A stretch of 64,000 bases of DNA from Streptomyces sp. KMM 9044 (GTDB lineage Bacteria; Actinomycetota; Actinomycetes; Streptomycetales; Streptomycetaceae): assembly GCF_024701375.2 (NCBI RefSeq), contig NZ_CP113910.1, positions 124,001 to 188,000 of the forward strand, written 5' to 3'. The notes beneath the pieces were generated by a model, which ran no database searches, was not told the DNA's origin, and saw only the letters and a list, made by a program, of their open reading frames with translations. This document shows, in pieces, positions 53,391-61,063 of the stretch (its first letter is position 1; each line of letters begins with the position of its first letter). The position numbers were made by a program, and so were the translations under genes.

Positions 53391-54529
53391 GGGGTGTGCT
53401 CCTTGGGTCGTGCGGCTGCGGCCGGTTGCGGTGGTGTCTGGGCTGGGTCGGTGGCGGGGGCTCGGGTGCGTCGGCGCCGTACGCGGTCGCGGGCCCGGCG
53501 GGCCAGCCCGTGCAGGCCGTCGGGCGCGTACAGCAGGACGAGGACGATCGCGGCCCCGTAGAGGTAGCGGGCGGCCTCGGTGGGGCCGAGGGAGCCGTCG
53601 CCCGAGCCGGGGGCTGCCACCAGGGGGAGTTGGTCGGCGTAGCGGGCCATGAGCAGCGGGAGCGCGGTGACGAAGACGGCTCCCGCGGTGGCTCCGGCGG
53701 CGGAGCCGAGCCCGCCGATGACGATCATGGCGAGGTAGTCCACGGAGAGGACCAGGGAGAAGTAGTCCGGGACGACCCGGCGGAAGGAGAGGGCGAGGAG
53801 AACACCCGCGAGCCCTGCGTACATGGACGACACCACGAAGGCCGCCGAACGGTGGCGGGCGACGTCGACGCCCATCACGGCGGCCGCGGTCTCGCTGTCG
53901 CGCAGGGCGGCGAGCGCCCGCCCGGGGCGCCCGCGCAGCAGACCGCGGGCGGTGAACCAGGTGACCGCGAACAGCGCCAGGCCCAGGAACCACAGCCGCT
54001 CCTCCGCGCCGAACGGCACACCGAGCACGGTGAGTTCGGGGCCGTCGGCACCGAAGGTGAAGCCGCCGAGGTTGAGCGGGGGCACGGAACGGCCGTTGAA
54101 CCCGCCGGTAACGCCGTCGGCGGTCAGCAGCACGTGGTGGCCGAGGAAGACCAGCGCGAGGGTGGCGATGCCCAGGTAGATGCCGCGCACCCGGGCGGCG
54201 ACGGGGCTGAACAGCCCGCCCGCCGCGCCGGTCAGCAGGACCGCGAGGAGGGCGGCGAGGGCGGTCGGCAGTCCCGGGCCGGGCTCGCCCGCGAGCCAGG
54301 TGTAGCCGTAGGCGCCGACGGCGAGGAAGAAGGCGTGGCCGAGGGAGAGCTGTCCGGCGGTGCCGGTCAGCAGGGCGAGACCGATGGCGCCGATGGCGGC
54401 CGCCATGGAGAACAGGCCGATGCGCAGCCAGAAGGCGTCCAGGTAGAACGGCGGGAGGCACAGGACGACGGCGAGGAGTGCCATCCGTGCCCCCCGGCCG
54501 GTCAGGACTGTGGGGATGCGGTCAGACAC
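53387..54529 (-). CDS. LivM-type ABC permease
   Basis: 380 residues, about ten helices (LGHAFFLAVGAYGYTWLAGE, GIYLGIATLALVFLG, SVDYLAMIVIGGLGSAAGAT), with a long basic C-terminal tail (RRARDRVRRRRTRAPATDPA). Overlaps livH-type gene by 8 nt. Confidence 0.88.
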   Translation of the reverse strand: MSDRIPTVLTGRGARMALLAVVLCLPPFYLDAFWLRIGLFSMAAAIGAIGLALLTGTAGQLSLGHAFFLAVGAYGYTWLAGEPGPGLPTALAALLAVLLTGAAGGLFSPVAARVRGIYLGIATLALVFLGHHVLLTADGVTGGFNGRSVPPLNLGGFTFGADGPELTVLGVPFGAEERLWFLGLALFAVTWFTARGLLRGRPGRALAALRDSETAAAVMGVDVARHRSAAFVVSSMYAGLAGVLLALSFRRVVPDYFSLVLSVDYLAMIVIGGLGSAAGATAGAVFVTALPLLMARYADQLPLVAAPGSGDGSLGPTEAARYLYGAAIVLVLLYAPDGLHGLARRARDRVRRRRTRAPATDPAQTPPQPAAAARPKEHTP

Positions 54530-55418
54530 GGGCTGCTCCCTTCGCGCCGAACAGTCCGGTGGGCCGTACCAGGAGCACCAGCAGCATCACTGCGTACGGG
54601 GCGACGTCGCCGAAGCCCTCACCGAGGACGTGCAGGTCCGACTGGTAGCCGACGACCAGTGCCTCGGTCAGGCCGATGAGCAGGCTGCCCGCGAGGGCTC
54701 CGGTCGGGGAGGCGAGGCCGCCGAGGATCGCCGCGGGGAAGGCGTTGAGCGCGATCAGGCCGGTGCTGCGTTCCAGGCCGGGTGCCGGGAAGGCGGCGAG
54801 GAACACGGCGGCGAGTGCGGCGAGCGCGCCCGCCAGGCACCAGGCGATCGCGCGGACCCGGCCGAGCCGTACGCCCATGAGGGACGCGGCCTCGATGTCC
54901 TCGGCCGCCGCCCGCAGGGACAGCCCCCAGGAGGTGAACCGGAAGAGCGCGAACACGCCGCCGATGACCACGGCGGACACCACGATCGCCGCGAGCCGGC
55001 TGTCGGCGACGGTCACCGGGCCGAGTTCGGTCACGGCGTCGCCCCAGGGGTCGCCGAGGTTCAGCAGGTCGCCGCCGATGCGCCGGGCCAGGTCGGTCAG
55101 CAGGACGATGTCGATGCCGATGGTGACGATGGTCTGCACATGGGCGGAGTGTGCGTCCTGTCCGCCGCGTTGCAGCAGGAACCGGTCGAGGGCGCCTGCG
55201 AGGGCGGCGGTGGTGAGGACCGCCAGTGCCAGCGCGCCGGCGAAGCCGAGGTCGTCGTGGAGGACGGCGGTCAGGTAGCCGCCGAACAGGAGCAGGGAGC
55301 CGTGGGCGAAGTTGAGGACGCCGGACGCCTTGAAGATGACGACGAAGCCGAGGGCGACCAGTGCGTAGACCGCGCCGAGGGCGATGCCGCCGAGGATGTT
55401 GTCCAGGAATACGGTCAT
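54522..55418 (-). CDS. LivH-type ABC permease
   Basis: 298 residues: GIALGAVYALVALGFVVIFK, GVLNFAHGSLLLFGGYL and AILGGLASPTGALAGSLLIG are the standard LivH segments. Pairs with LivM to form the channel. Confidence 0.9.
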   Translation of the reverse strand: MTVFLDNILGGIALGAVYALVALGFVVIFKASGVLNFAHGSLLLFGGYLTAVLHDDLGFAGALALAVLTTAALAGALDRFLLQRGGQDAHSAHVQTIVTIGIDIVLLTDLARRIGGDLLNLGDPWGDAVTELGPVTVADSRLAAIVVSAVVIGGVFALFRFTSWGLSLRAAAEDIEAASLMGVRLGRVRAIAWCLAGALAALAAVFLAAFPAPGLERSTGLIALNAFPAAILGGLASPTGALAGSLLIGLTEALVVGYQSDLHVLGEGFGDVAPYAVMLLVLLVRPTGLFGAKGAARV

Positions 55419-56218
55419 GCCGCGTCCTCCCCCTTGGTGTCGGTGCCGAGGTAGGCGCGCAGCACCTCGGGGTCACGGCGGACCTCGTCGGGGGTGCCGT
55501 GGGCGATGGACCGGCCGAAGTCGAGCACGGTGACGTCGTCGGCGAGGCGCATGACCAGTCCCATGTCGTGTTCCACGAGGACCACGGACAGGCCGAGTTC
55601 GGCCCGCAGTTCGCCCACGACCTCGGCGGTACGGGCGCGTTCGGTGGCGTTCATGCCGGCCACCGGCTCGTCGAGCAAGAGCACGCGTGGCTCCAGACAG
55701 AGGGCGCGGGCGAGTTCCACGCGTTTGCGGTCGCCGTACGACAGGAGGGTGACGGGGCTTTCGAAGTGGGCACCGAGGCCGGTCAGTTCGGCGATCTCGC
55801 GGGCTCGTGCGAGGTGTTCGCGCTGTTCGCGCACGGCGCCCGGCAGACGCAGGGCGGTGGCGGCGAAGCCCGCGCGGGTCAGGGCGTGGCGGCCGAGCAT
55901 CAGGTTGTCGGCGACCGTGCCGTGGGTGGTGACGATGTTCTGGAAGGTGCGGGCCACGCCGAGTGCGGCGATGCGGTGCGGGGCCAGCCGGGTCAGTTCG
56001 GTACCGCCGAGGGTCACCGTGCCGGCGGCCGGGCGGCACAGGCCGGACAGCACGTTGAAGCAGGTCGACTTGCCGGCGCCGTTGGGTCCGATGATCGCGT
56101 GCACCGTGCCGGGTGCGACGGTGAGGGAGACGGTGTCGAGGGCGGTGAGTCCCGCGAAGCGCACGGTGACGTCCCGTACGTCGAGCACGGGCGGTGCGGT
56201 GGTGGTGCGGTCGTTCAC
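55415..56218 (-). CDS. LivG-type ABC ATPase
   Basis: 267 residues: Walker A GPNGAGKST, signature LLSYGDRKRVELARALC (the Y-for-G signature usual in LivG), Walker B VLLLDEPVAGMN, switch LVEHDM. 4-nt overlaps on both sides. Confidence 0.92.
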   Translation of the reverse strand: MNDRTTTAPPVLDVRDVTVRFAGLTALDTVSLTVAPGTVHAIIGPNGAGKSTCFNVLSGLCRPAAGTVTLGGTELTRLAPHRIAALGVARTFQNIVTTHGTVADNLMLGRHALTRAGFAATALRLPGAVREQREHLARAREIAELTGLGAHFESPVTLLSYGDRKRVELARALCLEPRVLLLDEPVAGMNATERARTAEVVGELRAELGLSVVLVEHDMGLVMRLADDVTVLDFGRSIAHGTPDEVRRDPEVLRAYLGTDTKGEDAA

Positions 56219-57027
56219 GCCGCCCCCCGGCCCTCGGCCACCCGGTCGTCGGCCGTCTGGTCCTCGGCCGCCTCGCCCAGGTAGAGGCGTCGTACGGCGT
56301 CGGTGCGGGAGAGTTCGTCGGCGGGGCCGGACAGGCGGGTCTCCCCGACCTCGAGGACGTGGGCGTGGTCGGCGAGGGAGAGTGCCATACCCGCGTTCTG
56401 TTCGACCAGGAGCACGGCGGTGCCCTGGGTGTTGATCTCGCGGATCACCTCGGCGATCCGGTACACCATCTGCGGTGCGAGGCCGAGGGACGGTTCGTCG
56501 AGGAGCAGCAGGCGGGGAGCGGCCATCAGTGCGCGGCCGATGGCGAGCATCTGCTGCTCGCCCCCGGACAGCAGCCCCGCGGCCTGGTGAGTGCGCTCTG
56601 CGAGCCGGGGGAAGAGCGTGAACACGCGCTCCCGTGCCTCGTGGACCTGGGCCCGGCCCCGACGGCCTAGTCCGAGTCCGCCGCTGCGCAGGTTCTCGTC
56701 GACCGTGAGCCCGGCGAACACCCGCCGTCCCTCCGGGACCTGGACGACTCCGGCGCGTACCGCCCTCACGGGGTCCTTGCCGTCGAGCACGGTGTCGCCG
56801 TAGCGGATGCGGCCGGCCGTGATGGCACCGCGGTGCAGGCGCAGGGTGCCGGACACGGCCCGCAGCAGGGTCGTCTTGCCCGCACCGTTGGCGCCGAGCA
56901 GGGTGACGACGCCGCCGTGCGGCACGGTGAGCGACACGGAGCGGAGGGCGGACAGGGCGCGCCCGTACGTCACGTCGACGTTCTCGACGTGGAGCGCGGG
57001 CCGGTCGTCCGGTGGTGCTTCGGGCAT
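56215..57027 (-). CDS. LivF-type ABC ATPase
   Basis: 270 residues: Walker A GANGAGKTT, signature LLSGGEQQMLAIGRALM, Walker B LLLLDEPSLGL, LLVEQNA. ATG 57027 follows GAGGAG. First gene of the operon, so its promoter lies in 57028-57194. Confidence 0.92.
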   Translation of the reverse strand: MPEAPPDDRPALHVENVDVTYGRALSALRSVSLTVPHGGVVTLLGANGAGKTTLLRAVSGTLRLHRGAITAGRIRYGDTVLDGKDPVRAVRAGVVQVPEGRRVFAGLTVDENLRSGGLGLGRRGRAQVHEARERVFTLFPRLAERTHQAAGLLSGGEQQMLAIGRALMAAPRLLLLDEPSLGLAPQMVYRIAEVIREINTQGTAVLLVEQNAGMALSLADHAHVLEVGETRLSGPADELSRTDAVRRLYLGEAAEDQTADDRVAEGRGAA

Positions 57028-57194
57028 CACGGCTCCTCGGGGCCGTACCGCACGGCGGCGACGGCTTCGACGGGAAGGGGAGCTCACGACAGCACGGGCG
57101 CGGGCGGGCGGAACAGGCTTCCGGCCCCGCTCGCTGCGACGTCCCAACGGGGGCGCGCGGGGGTTGTGCGGCTGCCCAGGGACGGTCCCGGGTC

Positions 57195-57947
57195 TCAGCC
57201 TCGGGCGCGCAGGTACGCGTCCAGTTCGGCGGCTCCGGTCAGCATCGTCCGCCCGCGGGCGGACAGCCGGGCGTGCCAGTCCTGGAGGGTGGCTTCCAGG
57301 GGCTCGAGGCCCCCGGCGGACCGCACCTGGGCGATGAACGGGGCGATCTGCCCCAGCAGGTAGCCGCCCCGCCGGAGCTGGTGGACGAGGCGGGCGTCCC
57401 GTACGTCGGCCTCGTCGTAGACGCGGTAGCCGGTCAGCGGGTCGCGGCGCGGGCTCACCAGTCCGGCGCGCTCCCACTTGCGCAGCGTCGCGGGCCGGAG
57501 GCCGAGCCGACGCGCCAGTGGCCCGATGAACGTGCCGTCGGTGCCGGGCACCGCGCGGGACACCGGGCCCGGCACCGGGCCGGGCCGCTCCGTGCCGGGC
57601 GCCAGGTCACCAAGAGTCCGCTCCACGGCGCGGAGTGTGCGGCGGTCCTCGAGCAGTTGGGCGTGACTCTCGTCGACGATCCGCAGCGCCTCGTCGACCG
57701 CTTCCTGGTTGACGGCGCGCATGATCGCCGTCGCCGTCGCGTGGCCGTGGCCGGGTACCAGGGCGCGGAACGCGGCCAGGGCCTGCGCGTGCAGCGGGGT
57801 GTAGGTGCGGTAGCCGTGGGGGGTGCGGTCGGCGGGCGGGAGAATGCCGGCCTTCTCATAGTTCCTGACGGCCTGCGTGGACAGACCGTGCCCGCGTGCC
57901 AGGTCGACCGGTCGAAGTCGCCCCCCACTTTGAAGGTTTTGCCCCAT
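57195..57947 (-). CDS. MerR-family regulator with two HTH domains
   Basis: 250 residues. N-terminal MerR helix (LARGHGLSTQAVRNYEKAGI, LPPADRTPHGYRTYT) and a second MerR-like unit (ARRLGLRPATLRKWERAGLV, then GYRVYDEADVRDARLVHQLR), the TioE-like double arrangement. Divergent from the erythromycin esterase gene, which it probably controls. Confidence 0.85.
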   Translation of the reverse strand: MGQNLQSGGRLRPVDLARGHGLSTQAVRNYEKAGILPPADRTPHGYRTYTPLHAQALAAFRALVPGHGHATATAIMRAVNQEAVDEALRIVDESHAQLLEDRRTLRAVERTLGDLAPGTERPGPVPGPVSRAVPGTDGTFIGPLARRLGLRPATLRKWERAGLVSPRRDPLTGYRVYDEADVRDARLVHQLRRGGYLLGQIAPFIAQVRSAGGLEPLEATLQDWHARLSARGRTMLTGAAELDAYLRARG

Positions 57948-57964
57948 GGAACCAACGGTATCGC

Positions 57965-57975
57965 GGAAAGTTTCC
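57965..57975. promoter_or_regulatory. Palindrome in the MerR/esterase divergent region
   Basis: GGAAAGTTTCC, an 11-bp palindrome between the two start codons (57947 and 58005), followed by a degenerate repeat TGGAAGTTCA. A likely MerR operator within the short divergent promoter. Confidence 0.5.
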
Positions 57976-59091
57976 ACTGGAAGTTCAGCGATAGCGTTGA
58001 CGGCGTGACTATTCGCATCGAGGACGTCGTCCGTGCCGCGGACGCCGGGAGCGTCAGGGAGCTGCTTCCCGGCCGGCCGCGCGTGCTCGCGCCCGGGGAA
58101 CCCACACACGGTGAGAACGCTCTGCTGGGCCTGCGCAACGAACTGTTCCGACAACTTGTCGAGCAGGAGGGCTACCGGACGATCGCGAGCGAGAGCGACT
58201 GCCTCATGGGCCTGGTCGTGGACGACTACGTCACCTCGGGCACGGGCGCCCTCGACGAGGTGGTGGAGCGCGGATTCAGCCACGGCTGGGGCGCCTTCGC
58301 GGCGAACCGCGAACCCGTGTGCTGGATGCGGGAGTACAGTGACGGCCGACCCGTGTCCGAGCGGCTCCGTTTCGCCGGTTTCGACGGCCCGCTGGAGATC
58401 AGCGGCGCCGCGAGCCCCAGGCAGGCCCTCACCGCACTTCACGGCTACCTCGCCGCCCGGGTCGCCCCGGACCTGCTCCCCTGCGCCTCGGAAGCACTGG
58501 ACCGTCTGCTCGGCGCCGACGACCGGTGGACCCGTCCCACCGTCATGATGGAACCGGCCCGGTCCGTGGGGCGGTCGGCAGAGGCCGGGGAACTGCTGCT
58601 GCTCGCCGACGACCTGGTGGCGCTGCTCGACGCCGAGACGCCGCATCTGATCGCGGCGACCTCGCGGGACGACTGGGACCGGGCGCGCCTGCACGGGCGC
58701 ACCGCCACCGGCCTGCTGCGCTACCACTACTGGCTGGCCGGCACCTCACCCGGCCGCATGACACGGCTGCTGGGCCAGCGGGACCGGATGATGGCCGACC
58801 ACCTCCTCTCTCGCCGAACGGGGCCCGGTCCTGGTCTTCGCCCACAACAGCCATCTCCAGCGGCACAAGAGCACGATGCGCATGTGGGACCAGCCGCTGC
58901 TGAGATGGTGGAGCGCCGGCGCGCTCGTGAGCGCCTGCCTGGGCGAGAAGTACGCCTTCCCGGCCACGGCTCTCGGCACCATCCGCCACCAGGGAGTGGA
59001 CACCCCGTCCCTGGACACCGTCGAGGGAGTGCTGTACGCGCTCCCTCAGGACCCCTGCCTCATCGGCGGCCCCCGGCTGGCCGGCCTCCTC

Positions 59092-59232
59092 GACTCTGTT
59101 GCTCCATTGCGGAGAGTGACGCCGCCCCGTCGACGGGGCGCAGGGAACGGGCCTCGCGAGGAAGCGGTCCGGCCCCGGCCGGCCCCTCTCGGACGCGGTG
59201 CGTGCCCCTCCCCCGAATAGAGCAGCAGAGTC
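59092..59232 (-). mobile_element. MITE type A, copy 2 (inverted)
   Basis: 141 bp; reverse complement resembles the A copy at 43230-43372 (about 85 percent by eye). Ends GACTCTGTTGCTCCATT and, reversed, GACTCTGCTGCTCTATT. Flanked by CTCCTC at 59086-59091 and 59233-59238. Confidence 0.8.
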
Positions 59233-59238
59233 CTCCTC

Positions 59239-59378
59239 GACTCTGCTGCGCAATTACCCGGCGTGATGACGCCGTGCCGATACGGCCTTCAGAGCGCGTC
59301 GCAGATGCAGGCAGGCCGGGCGCGGCCGAGCCCTGAAAGCACGGCACGTGATCGCTCGCCGAATTGAGCAGAAGAGTC
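59239..59378 (-). mobile_element. MITE type B, copy 2 (inverted)
   Basis: 140 bp, the reverse complement of the copy at 43379-43518 with 3 differences. Ends GACTCTGCTGCGCAATT and, reversed, GACTCTTCTGCTCAATT. Followed by a third CTCCTC (59379-59384) after which the esterase gene resumes. Confidence 0.88.
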
Positions 59379-59665
59379 CTCCTCGGCGACAAAGTGCCCC
59401 CCGCCCGCGTGTCGCCGTGGTTCGGGTACAGCCCGTTCGACCCGGCCCGCCTGGAGGAACCGACGGGGTCCTGTTCGTCGGGGACGTCCCGGAACGCCGG
59501 AGGACGGCCCCCCCTCCCGGGCGAAGCCGAGAGGGTGAAGTGACGACAACGCGGCCGGGGGCACCCCCTGCTCGAAGAGCTGGGGAAGTGTGTGCCGGAT
59601 CACGCGTCCTCGGCATGATCCACCGGACGGGCCCCGAGGCGTACGGCCCGCCCCGGGGGGGCCGG

Positions 59666-60919
59666 TCAGCGTGGGAGGAGCCTGCGGGCGGTCAGGGCGA
59701 GGGTGACCTCGACCAGGTCGAAGGGGCGGGAAAGGGAACGTCCGGTCAGCTGTTCGTAGCGGCGCAGGCGGTTGAGGACGGTGTTGCGGTGGCAGTACAG
59801 CAGTCTGCTCGCCCGCTGGGCGGACCCGTCGCAGGCCAGCCAGGTCGCCAGGGTGTCCAGCAGGACCTCCGCGTCGGCGGGCTCCAGCCGTGCCAGCGGG
59901 CCGAAGAGCCGGTCGGCCAGGGCGGCGCCGAGGTTGGGGGAGGACACCACCAGGGCCGCCGGCAGGTGTTCCGTCAGCCGGACCGTGCCGCCGGTCTCCG
60001 GGCACAGGCTCAGCGCGGTGTCCGCCAGCCTGCGTGCCTCGCCCACCGCGGCGAGCCCTTCGACGGCGCTGCTGACACCCGCCCGTACGCCCGGCGGCTG
60101 CTCGTCCGCCACCACCGGCTCCGCGTCGTCCTGGACCAGAACGATGCCGTGGTCGGCGTCCACGCCTGTGTGCCAGTGCACGCGCACACCGGGAGCGAGC
60201 ACTGCCTGGGCACGGGGACAGGCGGCGAACCGGCCGCCGCCGACCGCGACGACCACGTACCGGCCGTGCTCCGGCAGGTCCAGTGCCAGCGCGGCCTCGG
60301 GCAGGTCGACGATCCGGCTGGTCCCGTCGAGCAGCGCCGCGGCCAGCAGCCGCACCCTGTTCTCCCTCCGCCAGGACATCTGACGCTCGGTCTGCCGGTA
60401 GGCGTCCGCCACGACGATGCAGTGCTCGTCGACGAAGTTCCACACGTCGGCCGCCACGTGCACCAGCAGCCGTACGTCCTCGGGGGCTGTCCGTGAGGTC
60501 TCGTCGACCAGGCTCTGCCACACCAGGGAGCCGCCCAGCCGGAAGGCGTGCAGCAGCGCGTCCAGCGGCAGCCCCTGTCCGGCGCGGGTGGCGCCGATCT
60601 TCCAGGAGCAGCGACGGGCCGCGTCCCGGACACCGCGCGGGTCGAGAAGCGCGGAGACGCTGTGCCGCAGCGAGCGGTGCACCTCCTGCCAGATCTCGGT
60701 GGCGTCGTTCTCGATCGCCGACCGGTAGGCGGGCTCCTGGTCCTGGAGCAGGGCGACCAGCTGGTCGGAGAGCCGGGGCAGGTCGTCGAGCAGCACCCGG
60801 GCGGCCCGGTGCAGCACACCCAGTGCGTCGGCGTCGATCAGTGACCGCACACGCGGTGCCCGCGGTGCGGGCACGGGTCCGGGGCGCGGCAGGCTTCGTG
60901 GCCGTACGGCGTGTTGCAT
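59666..60919 (-). CDS. PucR/CdaR-like transcriptional regulator
   Basis: 417 residues. N-terminal helical RsbT-co-antagonist-like region (about 30-180), GGDEF-like remnant in the middle, and the C-terminal PucR HTH (RLLYCHRNTVLNRLRRYEQL). Such regulators respond to nutrients or metabolites; no target is evident. ATG 60919 has GGGGGAG upstream. It is transcribed in the same direction as the LuxR gene at the right edge, 144 bp downstream of it. Confidence 0.82.
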   Translation of the reverse strand: MQHAVRPRSLPRPGPVPAPRAPRVRSLIDADALGVLHRAARVLLDDLPRLSDQLVALLQDQEPAYRSAIENDATEIWQEVHRSLRHSVSALLDPRGVRDAARRCSWKIGATRAGQGLPLDALLHAFRLGGSLVWQSLVDETSRTAPEDVRLLVHVAADVWNFVDEHCIVVADAYRQTERQMSWRRENRVRLLAAALLDGTSRIVDLPEAALALDLPEHGRYVVVAVGGGRFAACPRAQAVLAPGVRVHWHTGVDADHGIVLVQDDAEPVVADEQPPGVRAGVSSAVEGLAAVGEARRLADTALSLCPETGGTVRLTEHLPAALVVSSPNLGAALADRLFGPLARLEPADAEVLLDTLATWLACDGSAQRASRLLYCHRNTVLNRLRRYEQLTGRSLSRPFDLVEVTLALTARRLLPR

Positions 60920-61063
60920 CGCGCATCTCCCCCAGGGTCGGCTTTCCCGGTGGCGCCCGCGTGGCGGTCCCCGTACCGGCTCCACGGCCGGCCGTGGAGC
61001 CGGTGAGCGGACCGCCACCCGACTCGTCCTGCCCCGAAGGATGACATACCGTCCGGTCGGTCC

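Larger units (their letters stand above)
58005..59543 (+). pseudogene. Erythromycin esterase family protein, broken by frameshift and MITE pair
   Basis: GTG 58005 starts a typical erythromycin-esterase protein (PTHGENALLGLRNELFRQLV, RTIASESDCLMGLVVDDYVT). At about 58805 (CACCTCCTCTCT) the frame shifts and continues as LAERGPVLVFAHNSHLQRHK, then KYAFPATALGTIRHQGV. At codons Leu-Leu (CTCCTC, 59086-59091) two MITEs interrupt it, and the protein resumes exactly after the last CTCCTC as GDKVPPARVSPWFGYSPFDP. A further shift near 59452 would be needed for the usual ending. The enzyme family hydrolyses macrolide lactones or related esters; this copy is dead. Confidence 0.85.

Noticed and set aside
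52104..54461. 785-codon open frame spanning two transporter genes
   Set aside because: Its first 350 residues are Arg/Pro-rich shadow of the LivM gene; only the part from 53390 is a real protein.
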